60,000 bases of DNA from Cryptomeria japonica (GCF_030272615.1 NC_081413.1:142875976-142935975); one strand, 5' to 3'. Shown: positions 11,661 through 23,529, counted from the stretch's first letter. Notes: generated by a model not told the origin, from the letters alone. Made by a program: numbers and translations.

Positions 11661-12157
11661 AATGTGTGTATTCATGCTTTTTTCCTTTCTTTTCTTCTCT
11701 TTGCATTTTGTTTCCATTTACATCCTTCATCTTGTGTTAGAGAACTCTCAAATCCTCACACTCTTTGTTGTGTTGGAATTGAGATTTAGTCCTCTTTCTT
11801 ACCAAATGATTCTCCATTAATTTTTGATCTCATATCAAATCTTCTTGTGAGCATTTGTCATCAATATTCTTTAACAATTCGAAGTGGTAAACATGATACC
11901 CTATTTCAACTCACTAAAATTAGCAAGCCGAAACAGGGGGGGGCATATAGCTACCCTCAAATTTTCATCACCTTCCTTAGTAAGCATTATGTGATTTTGT
12001 GATCTAACATGTGGTTTTGTAGGTTGTGGTTCTTAACTGAGTACTGCAGATGCCGCTGGAGGCTTCATTCGACAACTTATGGATATATCCTTTTTCAAAT
12101 AATGTTTACTTTTCTGTACTTTAGCTTGCATATGCACGTAGTGTTCATATGACCACT

Positions 12158-12172
12158 AAAGTGGGGGCTAAA
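12158..12172 (+). other. Polypurine tract of element C
   Basis: AAAGTGGGGGCTAAA lies directly before the 3' LTR start TGTAGCATCG, the expected site for plus-strand priming. Confidence 0.8.
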
Positions 12173-13839
12173 TGTAGCATCGTAAATTGTACGCACTTGC
12201 TAGGGTGGTACAATTTCACACCTAGCTTAGCACCTGCCTTGGCCCATTTTGCATTTTGCATTGCATTTCCCCTTTAGCACTTAATTAATTAAAGTAATTA
12301 GGTCTAAGGTCCTATTTCATCATCTTCCATATCATAAAGTTGGGCCCTTTTCATTAAAGTGTGCCCCTTTCATTTTATTCCTCTAATACATCATTTAATC
12401 AAAAACCCTAATTAGGTCCTATTTTTAACTTGGGGGCTTGATTTCGGGGGTCGAAACATCTCAAAATTAGCTGTAACTTCGGGATTCTCTCTAAAATCAT
12501 CATATCTGACGGCCCTGAAAATTTGGTGAAAAGTTGTCGGGACCATGGCGCCCGGAGTGCACATGGTCCCGGACATGTTTCCTGAAATTTTAGGAGCGTG
12601 ATCCAATCATAAAATAAAGCTTAACCCCAAGAAGTTGGCAGGAGATTCAATCTCTAGGTCAGCTAAAAGTTGAAATTAAGACCTAGGGTTTCATATATAA
12701 GAGCTCTCTTTCTTCATTTGAAGGGATCCAATTTTTTTGGTTTTCAGGACCTTCTATGCAGCGAAAGAGTAGATCTTTGAAGACTTCAACAACATTCAAC
12801 ATCCATCTATCAAGCATCTATCAATTTCATTCATCCATTTAGGGCTTTGAAGGCATTGAAGAGCAATAAGGGATCACCGACTAAAGATTGGCTTGTACCC
12901 CTCCCTTGGAGTTGGGTATGATTTCATGTTGTTTTCATGTCTTTGCATAAGCCTCATTATATCACATGTATTCATGCTTTAGATCTCTTTACATCTCGAT
13001 TTGGAGCATTTACATTATCATTTACAAGCAATTAGGGTTTACTTTCTAGGTTGCTCTAGTTTGCTTACTTGCATTTTAGGATCTTGCACACACACAAGGT
13101 CTGCACACACATTACTGTTACAATACAACTTGGCTATTCATGGAGGTGGAAATCACCAAAGTGGGGGTTTGACTAAGGCAAAACCCTATATAGCCGCCCA
13201 CCATACCTTTTCAGATATAAGTGCAGGTTTCGGGATTCGGACGACGCCGCAAGTTGCAGATCCGGCGGAAGCGGACCGAGATAGAACAACACACCAAATT
13301 TCAGAGCAAAAGACTAGGATAGGGGCGTGGGGCGCCCTGGTCCTACCAGGATAGGGGCGCTGGGCACCCTACTCCCTGGGACAGGGGCACTAGGTGCCCT
13401 GGTCCTTCTGTCAAACAGCAAGTTTCAGACAGCTTTTCAGGTTGCAGAACAGCAGTTTCAGGAGCAGTTTCGGGGGCAGTATCAGGACAGTGGTGCTTGC
13501 GCCCCCGTCCCAAACATTTCCACTCAGATTTTAACTCTAGGTACGCATTTGCATTCTTGTATTGTCCTTGTGTTTACAGCTTTCCATTGTTTAACCTTAA
13601 TTCTGTAATCTTGTTATTAGTTCATACTTACACTTTAGGGTTAATAGTTGAACTTCCATCATTCTATCTATCATTTGCAACAAAGGAATAGAAATCCTAA
13701 TAGGTAGCCCGTGGCTCTCTCTACCACAAAAAGAAGTAGCCAATTATGTGATACCTCTAGGCTCTTTTGTATTCCACAAGTGTGTGATTAAAAGTGAGAT
13801 TAGGGCATGTTTGCTTGGTGTCACTTTTTCCCCCACACA
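12173..13839 (+). repeat. 3' LTR of element C
   Basis: It matches 5163-6816 end to end with TG...CA termini. The host element's protease/G-patch reading frame resumes immediately after it, confirming the boundary. Confidence 0.9.
12694..12700 (+). promoter_or_regulatory. Candidate TATA box of the C LTR
   Basis: TATATAA within TTTCATATATAAGAGC. In the 5' LTR the same place reads TTTCATATACAAGAGC (about 5699), so one base change weakens the box in the copy that would drive transcription. Confidence 0.5.
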
Positions 13840-14238
13840 CTAATTTTTCCTAAATGCTTTGGAAAATCATCAAACTCTTAACAACAACAAGTTGTAAAAC
13901 ATCTTCCGATATTTGATGGAGCATTTGTTAGTGCTGGAACCTTATCAGATGAAACAAAAGACAAAGATGTGCTATAGTGGCTATACAAGGATGAAGAAGT
14001 TCAACAAAAGATCAACAATGTCCGCATACCTATAGAAAAGTATGGAAAAGGATTTAACATTCTCAGAAATATGGGATACACTAGAACAGCTCCTATAGGG
14101 AAAAGAAAAGAAGGTATATCAGAACCTATCCAACCTTACACTCAGCAAGCTATAGACAAAACAAGCTTAGGATATGGACAAGCCACTCTACCAGAAGACA
14201 CATCTTTTAGTCAACAACAAGAAGAATATAAAAAATAG
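13840..14238 (+). pseudogene. Element B G-patch-like domain
   Basis: The frame resumes after C with FPKCF and continues FDGAFVSAGTLSDETKDKDVL, then a TAG, then WLYKDEE, matching DVLSWLYKDEEE in element E. The glycine-bearing segment YGKGFNILRNMGYTRTAPIG with a later SLGYG is the G-patch-like part. G-patch modules bind nucleic acid or helicase partners. A G-patch C-terminal to a retroviral-type protease is known from betaretroviruses; the likeness here is by motif only. There are two internal stops (TAA, TAG) and a TAG at 14236. Confidence 0.65.
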
Positions 14239-15245
14239 ACAAGAACAACTGGCAATTGAAAGAGAAGAAATATCAACTAAGCAACAAACATAAGCAAACA
14301 TGAAATGGGAAAAGAAGCAAGCTTCAAATCAATAGGAAAAACAAACTAAAAGCACCTCTCAAGCAGCATTAACTCTTAATAAAAACAAGAAAGAAGCTAG
14401 TACTAATCAAGGAGAGCTCATAGCAAGGTTAACAGAACTCAATCTCAGTCTCGAAGAGGTTGAATATGAAAGAAAAAAATATATAACAAGAAAAGATGAA
14501 GAAACAAATAAAATACTATATGAACAAATCTGTAGATTGCAAGTTGCAAGTGATACAGATTCTAATGAATGGGAATGGGATTCCTATCATTCTGAAGAAT
14601 CAGCTAAAGAAAATTGGTTTGAAGAAGATGTAGGAATCAATGTAGTTCACATGTATGCAGGGCAAATGTTAGGAACTAGCTCACTTGAATTAGAATCACA
14701 TTCGACTGACTTGGACTTAATCGAGGTTGATCAGGAACTTCTTGTATGAGGTCATTCCAAGGAGAGTAGAATTCTAGACATCGACATAAATATTGAAAAC
14801 TTTGATACATCCATCATGACTCTTGATACTTTCAAAACATCTCAACCTAATGACCCCCTACCTTTAATCCACCCTGAACTTATTGATTGGGAAAATGAAG
14901 GACATAATACCATTGATACCTTTCCAAACGACCATGCCATATTTGTATATCTTAATGAAATTGAACCCGCAACAACTCTCACCAGGAGTTTCAACAATGC
15001 ATCTTCCAGTCAAGTGGGTGCCAAATCTCCTAGTTGCAAAAAGGAAAATAAGGAAAACAATATCAGGTCTAATGCTGAAAACCATTTCTTGGCAACATTA
15101 GATCAGGAAAAAGTAAAAAGAAAGGACGCATCTAATGGTGTAAAACCTCCTCGAGGTACCGTAAGATGGGAGATTTTACACTTTACCTGCACACTATCAA
15201 GAAAGGTCATCAATTTTGATCAAACCAACAAAGGCAGTTAACATT
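14239..15245 (+). pseudogene. Element B acidic/coiled linker before RT
   Basis: A Lys/Glu-rich heptad-like stretch (about 14370-14535) is followed by an acidic segment with SDTDSNEWEWDSYHSEES (ORF 14537-14749), like ETDSNEYEWG in element E. Then 14816-15241 has NDPLPLIHPELIDWE, like NDSLPLVFPDLIDWD in E. The reading frame changes near 15160. It has no enzymatic motif and is probably a spacer in the polyprotein. Confidence 0.6.
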
Positions 15246-16700
15246 GGGACAACAAAGAAACCAAAGATCCTACATCCAGCAACTTCTCTATCAGAAGAAG
15301 AAATTCAACAATATATAGAATTCTTCAAATGACGGCAAATCAATTTCGCCTGGTCATATGCAGACATGCCAAGGTTGGATCCAAAGCTTATTATGCATCA
15401 CTTGAATGTCAGTCCTAGAGCTAAACCAGTCAAACAAAAGTTGAGGAAAATGCATCCACATATCGCTCTCCTGGTCAAAGCAGAACTAAAGAAAGTATTG
15501 GATGTAGGATTCATCAAACTTGTAGCATATCCTCAATGGGTATCCAACATTGTTTCTGTTTCAAAACCAAATAAAAGCATCAGAATATGCGCAAACTTCA
15601 GAGATCTTAATAACACATGTCCAAAGGATGACTTTCCTTTGTCTAACATTGACATCATTGTAGATTTAACTACTGGACACTCCATGTTTTCTCTAATGGA
15701 TGGCTTCTCTGAATACAATTAGATTAAAATAGCACATGAAGATCAAGAAAAGACAGCTTTCACATGTTCATGGGGTACTTTCTATTGGAATGTCATGCCT
15801 TTTGGACAAAAGAATGCAGGTGCTACATATCAGAGAGCTATGGCAATAATATTCCATGACATGATGCATACATTCATGGAAGACTATGTGGATGACATCT
15901 TGGCAAAATCATACAACAAAGGAGACCTTATAGGAATACTAGAAAAGATCTTTGATAGGTTAGAACAATATAAGCTACGACTCAATCCTAAGAAATGTTC
16001 CTTTGGTGTCACTTCAGGAAAGCTATTGGGATACATTGTTTCAGCTAGAGGTATCAAAGTAGATCTAGCTAAGGTAAAATAAATCATGGAGATGATATCT
16101 CCCAAGAATATAAGTCAACTAAGATCACTCCAAGGAAGACTCTGGTCAATCAAAAGATTTGTTGCTCAACTAGCAGATAAATGTCAACCATTTACTCATC
16201 TATTGCATAAAAATGTTCATTTCAAGTGGGGCCATAAATGTGAGGATGCATTCAACAAGATCAAGGCATATCTCATGCAACCACCCATCCTAATGTCACC
16301 AATTCTAGGAAAGTCATTATTACTCTATGTATTGACCACTGAAGCATCATTAGGAGTTCTTCTTGCACAACAGGATAATGAAGAAAAAGAACGAACCATC
16401 TACTACATCAGTAGAACATTAGTGGGATACAAGATCAACTATTCACCAACAGAAACAGCATGCTTGGTGATAGTTTTTGCTTCTCAAAAATTAAGACACT
16501 ATATACTATCTCACTCCATCAAGCTGATAGCTAAAATTGATCCATTAAATTATTTACTCAGCAAGGCAACATTAACAAGATGATTAGCAAAATGGATCAT
16601 GATCCTGAGTGAGTTTGATATTGAGTATATTGATAGAAAAGCTATAAAAGGACAAGTCATTGCAAATCAACTAGCTGAGGTACCACTTCTGGACAAGCAT
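15246..16700 (+). pseudogene. pol: Element B reverse transcriptase and first RNase H
   Basis: The reading begins near 15290 (INFAWSYADMP). RT blocks visible in order are KQKLRKMHP, ICANFRDLNNTCPKDDFPL, FSLMDGFSEYN, WNVMPFGQKNAGATYQRAM, the catalytic YVDD at about 15888, and LNPKKCSFGVTSGKLLGYIVS. The RNase H part follows with LYVLTTEASLGVLLAQ and YSPTETACLVIVFASQKLRHY. Stops fall at 15720 (TAG), 16080 (TAA) and 16581 (TGA) with no frameshift. RT copies the element RNA in the particle; this copy cannot make the full enzyme. Confidence 0.85.
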
Positions 16701-17144
16701 CCTTTGTAGATTGAGTTTCCCGATGCTGATATCCTAACAGTCATAATGAAAACATGGCAATTATACTTTGATGGCTCATATACATAACATGGATCAGGAA
16801 TAGGTAATCTATTCATCACACCACAAGGTCATACAATCCCAAAAGCATACAAATTAAGCTTTCCATGCACCAACAACACAACAGAATATGAAGCTTTGGT
16901 TACAAGTATCAAAATGGCTATAGAATGGAACATTACACAACTCCAAGTCTTTGGAGACTCTCAACTAGTCATCAATCAAATCAATGATGATTATCAAACA
17001 AAGGACAAAAATTTAATGCCTTATAAAAAGATGATTGATGATAGCAAGAAATACTTTGTAGAAATAAATTTCCAGCAAATCCCAAGAAATGACAACAAAG
17101 TAGTAGATGCCATGGCTACACTTGCTTCTCTCCTTCAGACATAG
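16701..17144 (+). pseudogene. pol: Element B second, archaeal-type RNase H
   Basis: LYFDGSYT, then NNTTEYEAL, then VFGDSQLVINQIN and VDAMATLAS carry the D, E, D, D residues of an RNase H fold placed between the first RNase H and integrase. This extra domain is characteristic of Tat-clade Ty3/gypsy elements. There are in-frame stops at about 16708 and 16785 and at its end (17142). Confidence 0.8.
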
Positions 17145-18506
17145 GAAAATCACCAGCATTATGAATTCTTGGTAGAAGAGTTATTTTACCCTGCTCATAA
17201 TTGTCCTAATTCCCAAACTGTCTGTCACCTTGTTCGGCATGATTCCTCCCATTACGGCCAAACTTACACATACCTGAAAGATAATATCCTCCCTCCCGAC
17301 TTATTAAAAAATCAAAAGAGAAACTTTATTCTTCAATCCTCCCATTATACTCTCATTGAGGATACCCTATTTAAACGAGGTCTAGACGATACTCTTTTAA
17401 GATGTCTCGAACAAGAAGAATCATAGAAGGTCTTACATAAATTCCACAATGACATTTGTGGCACTCATTCAAGTGGTCTTACCCTTTCAAAAAAACTCAT
17501 ACACTTGGGCTATTATTGGCTAACTATGTAACAAGATTCTTTTAAGATAGCTAGAACATGCAAACAATGTCAAATCCATGGGAATTCGATTCATGCACCA
17601 ACATAAGAACTTCATGCTTTGGCAACATCTTGGCCTTTCTGTTAATGGGGTCTTGATCTAGTAGGAAAGATAAATCCTTCTTCATCCAATGGTCACAAAT
17701 TCATCCTTGTTGCTACAAAATATTTCACAAAATGGATTGAGGCAGTACCTCTCACAAATATCACAGGAAAACAAATTGTTGCATTTATCTTGAACTACAT
17801 CATTTGTTGCTATGGAATACCCATGACCATTATCACTGATAATGGAAGACTATTCAAGAATCAGGATGTATAAGAGCTATGTGAGAAATTCAAGGTCCAA
17901 CACAGGTTTTCCAAACCCTACTATCCACAAGGGAATGGGCAAGCAAAAGCATCAAACAAAACTATTTTGAAAATTCTCAAAAAGACAGTGAATGATGCTG
18001 GAAGAGATTGGCATATTAAATTGAACCCTGCTCTATGGGCCTACCATACCAGTATCTGCATGCCAATAGGTGCCACACCTTTCTCTCTTGTTTATAGATC
18101 AAAAACGATACTACCAATAGAAGTAGAGATACCTTCTCTACGAGTATCATTAAAATGTCTTATTCCAGATGAAGAACAATGAATATATATACTGCAAGAG
18201 TTATAATTGATCCATGAATGAAGACAAAATGGCTTTGATCATTTAAAGGTATATCAACAAAGAATGTGCCGAAACTATAATCACAGGGTCAAACCATGAG
18301 TCTTTCAAGTTGGGGAACTAGTATTAAAGAAAAATCCACACAACCAGGCAAATCAAGAAAAGAAAGGAAAGTTTGAATCAAACCGGTTAGGTCTGTTTGT
18401 GGTCACAACAATATTTGGGTTAGAAGCATATCAGCTATCAACACAAGATGGAGATTAGCTCAAAGAACCCATCAATAGCATGCATCTGAAGAAGTTTTAT
18501 GTCTGA
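17145..18506 (+). pseudogene. pol: Element B integrase, catalytic Glu lost
   Basis: The zinc-binding N-terminus shows FHNDICGTHSSG and CKQCQIHG. The core has the two Asp in WGLDLVGKI and ITDNG. The third catalytic residue is missing: this copy reads GNGQAKASNKT, where element E keeps GNGQVEASNKT, so Glu has become Lys. The C-terminus (VGELVLKKNPHN ... MHLKKFYV) ends at TGA 18504. About ten in-frame stops and no obvious frameshift are present. Confidence 0.8.
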
Positions 18507-18509
18507 AAA

Positions 18510-18700
18510 AGCAAAAAAATCCAAAAACAGTGAAAAAGCAGAAAATCCAAAAACACTGAAAAAGAGGAAAAATCCAAAAACAGGGAAAAAACAGAAAAAT
18601 CCAAAAACAGTGAAAAAGAAAAAAAATTCAAAAAAAGTGAAAAAATAGAAAATCCAAAAAAAATCAAATATGAGAAAAAGTGCAATAAAAACAGATGGTA
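18510..18700 (+). repeat. A-rich tandem repeat after integrase of B
   Basis: Five to six units of about 30-36 bp built on AAAATCCAAAAACAGTGAAAA follow the integrase stop directly. The equivalent place in element E is also a homopolymer-rich stretch (48460-48515). Confidence 0.8.
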
Positions 18701-19333
18701 AGAACCTGCCAAACAGGCACTATCTATCAGCTAGTTCTTCCATCTATTGGTTCATGCATCCTTCTACTCGCATTCTTTTCCATCAGCATTGTTCATATCC
18801 ATTATAAAGCCTTGCACATATGTAGGCATCCCGGGTGGTTTCTTGCCATGGTTTGGATCATTGGGTATATCATAAAAAATTTGTTTCTAAGCTTGGGGCG
18901 AAATCCTGCACCTAGCTGGGGGCAAAATTTTTGATCATTTTGAGCTTAATCAAACAGGGCGAACAATAGTTAGACAACACTTATCAAGCGAAAAATTGAG
19001 ACATATCCAACATTGAACATGGGATCAAATTGTCAACCATCAAACTATCACAAGTTTAGTCTAAGCACATGGATGATATCTTTTGGATAATGATTTTAAC
19101 ATGATTGTTCAAACTTTTCTATCTTTATTTTTGCTATCATGTTTTTTGAGTGACTTTGGGATGACTTTGACTAGAGAAACAAGGAAGGAACATGATATTT
19201 TTCTTGTTTGTTGTCTGTAAATTAATCATTAATATGTGCAAATTTGTCTCAGACATGATCATCGGAGTATCATCAAAGACACTTCTGATTTGCATATTGA
19301 AATGATTAATACTGCCTGGTTTACGCAAGCAAC
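18701..19333 (+). other. 3' region of B, no gene seen
   Basis: Non-coding. It contains CTAGCTGGGGGCAAAA at about 18912-18927, which looks like an internal polypurine tract. Confidence 0.45.
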
Positions 19334-19445
19334 ACTCAAGTCATCTTGGTTCAATTATACCTCGATGCTTGTTCTAACTTGCCATATCAAAATCGAGGAA
19401 AGTCATGCTCAGGTCATCATGGTTTAATTATACCATTGATGTTTG
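19334..19445 (+). repeat. Conserved pair of about 37-bp direct repeats in B 3' region
   Basis: Units at 19334-19371 and 19408-19445 share CTCA-GTCATC-TGGTT-AATTATACC and a GATGCTTG-like end, with starts 74 bases apart. Element E has the same two units in the same order and spacing (47787-47749, then 47714-47678 on the minus strand). Confidence 0.75.
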
Positions 19446-19814
19446 CACTTACTTCCCACATTTAAAAATCTCAATGATGACAAAATGCAATAAACCAGGA
19501 CTAGTCCAGTCGTAGCTTTGCATTTCATTTGCATTTAGCTTGCATTTCATTCTTGCATGGGATCCCGCATGCTCACTTTATCCAAGGTTAAATCTATCAC
19601 AGGAATCATCAAGGTATCATCATAAGTGTATACACAATCAAACTGATGACTCATCTCTCTCTAGATATTGTCGACTCAGCAAAAATGTTATATTTCCCCT
19701 ACCAATAGAACCAACATAAGCTTGTCTAAATTTTCCTGCAACTTGATATCAACAAACTGTCAGTTCTTCATCCAATCAATCTTATCAATTCTATCAATCA
19801 ATCACATCTAAATT

Positions 19815-19960
19815 GATCATATCATGTCTTATACAGGATGTATCTTTCCTAGAACTAGACGTTCTGATCATGTCTTATACATGATATATCATTCCTGAAA
19901 CCAGACGCTTTGATTATCTTTGTCTTATAAAGGAGGTGTCATTCTTGAAACTAGACCGAA
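19815..19960 (+). repeat. Three imperfect tandem units of about 48 bp
   Basis: Units are built on TGATCAT-GTCTTATA, then ATTCCTGAAACTAGAC. They lie in the 3' region of element B and have no coding potential. Confidence 0.75.
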
Positions 19961-20119
19961 TCTTGATCTTATCAATCTAATCAATCAAGCTTTATCAATA
20001 ATCAAGAACCACATCACCATGATCACAGAACTCACATTTTCATCAACCACGATTGTAGACATCAAAACATTTCTAATCGGGATATCAATTTCGCAAAAAA
20101 TCCAAAAAATCCAAAGGTC

Positions 20120-20270
20120 AACTATCTCAATTGATCTCCCGAAAGGACATCATCATATCAAAATTTATCAATCAATAGCTGGGGCATCCTGTCGAACCAA
20201 TATCATAATCAAAATGAGATTATTCTTTGAATCAACGTGTCATCACACCTTGCTTCAAAGAGGGGCAAAA
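20120..20270 (+). other. Polypurine tract and conserved block before B 3' LTR
   Basis: AAAGAGGGGCAAAA at 20257-20270 abuts the LTR start TGTATACACC. The same tract (reverse orientation) precedes the 3' LTRs of E and G. Just upstream, on the minus strand, GATGCCCCAG and then TCGGGAGAT also recur in E and G, at the place where their antisense promoters lie. Confidence 0.75.
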
Positions 20271-21400
20271 TGTATACACCTAAAAATGGTCTGAAGATAA
20301 TTAATTAAATAAGCAATTATTTAATTAATCCCCCTTCCTAATTTAATTGAATTCATTAGGCAATTTTATTAAATTCTCCCTTTCATCTACTTATTAATAA
20401 ATCAAAGAATTTATTTAATAGGTTCATTTCAATAGTCCCCTTTGATTAATTAATTCAAATTAATTAATCCTCCCCCCACTTCAATCAATTCTTTTAATCC
20501 TCTAATTAATTAAAACAAATCAATTTATGAGTTGTTGAGAATTAATTAGTCTTTTCCTATTATTTGAATTTTTAAATCAAATTACCTACATGCCTCCTAA
20601 CTTCTATCCACCTAACCTAACCATCCCTCTAACCTAACCCATTCCACCTAACCTTGGGTTTAACTAGCCCTATCCTATCTTGCACATCCTAACCTCCTAT
20701 GGTGTGGATATTTTCTTCTTGAGACACATGGCACTTTGGCCACATGTCTTCTCTCTCTGAAACTTGCCCTTTTATGAGCAAAGCTCCTTGACACTTGTCA
20801 CCACATAGATGACAAGTGTCTCTTCCTCCAACCTCTTCTTCAACCTCCTCCAATTTCACCCTTGATATCTTCAGACTCAATCTTGACTGTTGATTCCTGC
20901 CACCTCACCCCTAGCCTTGGAAATCGTATAAATATCCCCCATTTTGGAGAAATAAGGATCCCATCTCATTTTCATCTTATGCATTGTAAGTATAGGCATA
21001 TCCATTCTAGCATATCATTTGAGCATTTTTATTATAGGCAAATGCATCTTAGATCTAGTTTAATTTGATCATTTTCTAGCATAATTGTTGAATCATGTAG
21101 CTTAATCAATCTCTTTTCTAGCTTAATTGTATCATTATCATAGCTTAATTAGTCTCTTAGATAAATCTAGCATAATCAATCTCATCTTTGTATATCATTA
21201 TCATTTCAAATCCTCCATCTAGATGTAGTTAAGTCATTGGGATTGCTTATCAAGATCTGAGAGAAAATCCATACTCGCATCTCTTAGGAGGTGATGGGTT
21301 GTTTTTTCATGGTTCATCTTTGTTTGCTTATTATTTGCTAACCATGCTTGTAATGATCTATTGAGTATTTGTGTTATAGCTGCAGGTATCACACTTCACA
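20271..21400 (+). repeat. 3' LTR of element B
   Basis: It starts TGTATACACCTAAAAATGG and is rich in AATTAATTAA. The right end is placed near CACTTCACA (21398-21400), because D LTR sequence begins within the next few bases. The exact end is uncertain because the 5' LTR is off-window. Confidence 0.65.
20927..20934 (+). promoter_or_regulatory. Candidate TATA box of B LTR
   Basis: TATAAATA within CGTATAAATATCCCCC, followed by a purine-rich start region. Confidence 0.5.
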
Positions 21401-21403
21401 GGC

Positions 21404-21985
21404 ATGTTAAATTTTCTTTATCATATGTCAATGGGTAATTTAATTTTAATGGTCGAATAAATCCCCAAGGGGGTAATATAATTATAATTGACTATGTATA
21501 TATTTTAAGGGTTGATTTAAAAATTTAGGAAGATTTAATCTTCTTAATCAAATTAATATAGTTCTTTAAGGACGATGGAGGTGTTTTCTATTAAATGCCT
21601 ATTTAATTATTATTAAAGCAAATGATTGTATTAATGTTATTTTAATATTAGGAGATAATTAAATATTACCATAATTAAATATTAGCAGAGATTATTAGTT
21701 ATCTCTTAATATGATTGGAGGATTTATTTGGGGAAAATTAATTAATTAAGTAATAAAGTTGTGAAGACTTCTTAGGGTAGAATATTTCAGTATCCAAAAT
21801 GTAAACATTATAATTGTTGAGTTAAATAGATTATCTTTAGGAACCCATTCTTATTAACACATGAGTTAACCTTTAGTGTAAACAAATTTAGTTATCACAT
21901 CTTTTGATCATAGAACATCTAGTATTTTAGTGTTGTAAAAAAAAAAATTGTTGTTGTGTTTTTGCCCAAAAGTTTGGGCATGACA
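21404..21985 (+). repeat. 3' end of D 5' LTR
   Basis: It matches the last 580 bp of the 3' LTR and ends GGGCATGACA, directly followed by the primer-binding site. The left edge abuts the end of element B. Confidence 0.85.
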
Positions 21986-21988
21986 TTT

Positions 21989-22000
21989 TGTTATCAGAGC
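21989..22000 (+). other. Primer-binding site of D
   Basis: TGTTATCAGAGC is one base from TGGTATCAGAGC, the usual initiator-Met tRNA complement in plant elements. Confidence 0.7.
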
Positions 22001-22112
22001 AAGGTTTCCAACACTAGGAACCTTTCTCCATTACGTTTCACTTTAATTATTATTTTTCTTTAAAATTATTTATTTTTTTATTTATTTTATTTTATTCTAT
22101 TGCTCATGAAGG

Positions 22113-23420
22113 ATGCCTCCGACTACACAAAAAACTCCTAGGCGTGGTAGGGGTCCTAAACATGCTCGCATGGCATGCAAAGACATTGTGCAGGAAGAGT
22201 CAATTCCAGAAGGGAATCAAGAAGCTCCTCTTGAACAACCCATTGACCCTAAGAGATACATTTTGGTTTCTCTTTAGAACCTGATAGGAACAGTTCAGGA
22301 TAGGCTCCCAAAAGTAGATCATCAGGTAGAACACCAGATTTCTGAGAGTCATAGATTAGTAGCTAGGGAGCGGAGGAGGAGTCCACCTCCAAACCATATA
22401 GAGGGACAAGCCAAACATGAGCCTGAGTTAGTCCATCAACCGGAGGCACCTCTAGTTGTGGCACTAGTAATTTTAGAGAGAGCACCCCATGATCCTGGGG
22501 ATCTGATTAGAGAACTTTTATGTCTTCAGCCACCATCATTTGTAGGATCTACCGATGGGGTAGAGGCTGAGTCTTGGCTATTGATTCTAGAAAGGTGCTT
22601 CGGATTGCATCTCTATGAGAGAAATTTGAAGGCATGTTTTTCTATTCACCTTTTGAGAGGGACAAGTTCCACATGGTGGAGGCAAGAGGAGTATAAGAAT
22701 GACATAGTTGTAGACACTGTCACTTGAGACACCTTTATGGAGAGATTCATACACAGATACCTATCAGAGCACTTTAGGCAATGCAAAATTGATGAGTTTC
22801 ATGACCTTCAGCAGAAGGATCTTTCAATGTCTCAGTATGAGAGCGAGTTCTTTGAGCTCTTACCCTATGTTGACTACTTGAAGGACAAGAATCTACTTGT
22901 CAACTAGTTTGTTAGAGGATTGAATGTCAGTATAGCAAGACTAGTTAGGATGGCATCTCTAGGAAGCCTTCAGGTTGCCGTGGAGAAGGCCTTACTATTA
23001 CAGGAGATTCAAGGTAGACTCAGGACACGTGGGATTGGTGTCAGAACCGAAACCCTATATCTCAGTCTTTTGGGTTTCAGAAACCGCACTAGAAGGGTAA
23101 TCATAGACATTCATCGGGGTTCTTCAAACCCCCTCCTCCACAGCAGCCACAACAAAATTAGAGGCAAAGGTTTCCATAGGTTCAGTAGGGCTTTAATCCC
23201 AAGAAGTGGTAGACATAGGGTCCTAGGTGTGATCAGCGACCACAGGTTCCATACACACCTCCATTACGGATTTAGCATCCCTCCAGGGGTGGTTACAGTG
23301 GATCAAGCAGGAGAGGAGGACATGCATACTCTAGGCCATAGGATATTCAGTTTTAGACATGTGGTGCTTGTTTCACTTGTGGGGCCATGTGACACATGGT
23401 GAGAGAGTTCCCATAGGGTT
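22113..23420 (+). pseudogene. gag: Element D gag
   Basis: The ATG at 22113 opens a basic N-terminus (TPRRGRGPKHARM). A retrotransposon gag domain follows: PPSFVGSTDGVEAESWLLIL, GTSSTWWRQEE, FIHRYLSEHFRQ and MSQYESEFFELLPYVDYL. A frameshift near 23060 moves reading to a Pro/Gln-rich linker. The zinc knuckle near 23360 reads CFTCGAM-stop-HMVREF: one internal stop and loss of the last Cys. Further stops are at about 22275, 22725 and 22905. Confidence 0.8.
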
Positions 23421-23529
23421 AGATGGTAGGCAATCAATGGATGGCAGGTTCATAACCTATGGTTGCAGACATGGGTAAGTCCCACAAAGTTTTTGCAGTG
23501 GTTGACAACCGCTAGGCCACAGTGATAGA

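Larger units (their letters stand above)
10335..12157 (+). other. 3' untranslated region of element C
   Basis: About 1.8 kb without a convincing ORF. It contains the two direct-repeat clusters listed separately and a G8 run inside CAGGGGGGGGCAT at 11934-11945 that resembles an internal polypurine tract. Confidence 0.55.
5163..13839 (+). mobile_element. Element C: complete non-autonomous Tat-derived LTR element
   Basis: Two LTRs of 1.65-1.67 kb flank about 5.36 kb. The flanking pentamers are CTACT (5158-5162) and CTAAT (13840-13844), a 5-bp target duplication with one change. A primer-binding site and polypurine tract are in place. The interior holds one coding frame of about 1,060 codons with a protease-like and a G-patch-like domain. 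No RT, RNase H, integrase, capsid domain or zinc knuckle is present, so it must have moved with proteins from another element, plausibly a Tat relative of B and E. Confidence 0.85.
4903..21400 (+). mobile_element. Element B: Tat-clade Ty3/gypsy retrotransposon, interrupted
   Basis: The visible parts are a protease-linker fragment (4903-5162), then after insertion C the G-patch, linker, RT, RNase H, archaeal-type RNase H and integrase (13840-18506), a 1.75-kb 3' region, polypurine tract and 3' LTR (20271-about 21400). The second RNase H between the first RNase H and integrase is the hallmark of the Tat clade. The 5' LTR and gag lie left of A, off the window. From 15366 to 18506 there is one reading frame broken by many stops. 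B ends inside D's 5' LTR, so B is younger than D. Confidence 0.8.

Noticed and set aside
18497-18712. Phe/Ser-rich minus-strand ORF
   Set aside because: Reverse reading of the A-rich tandem repeat after B integrase.
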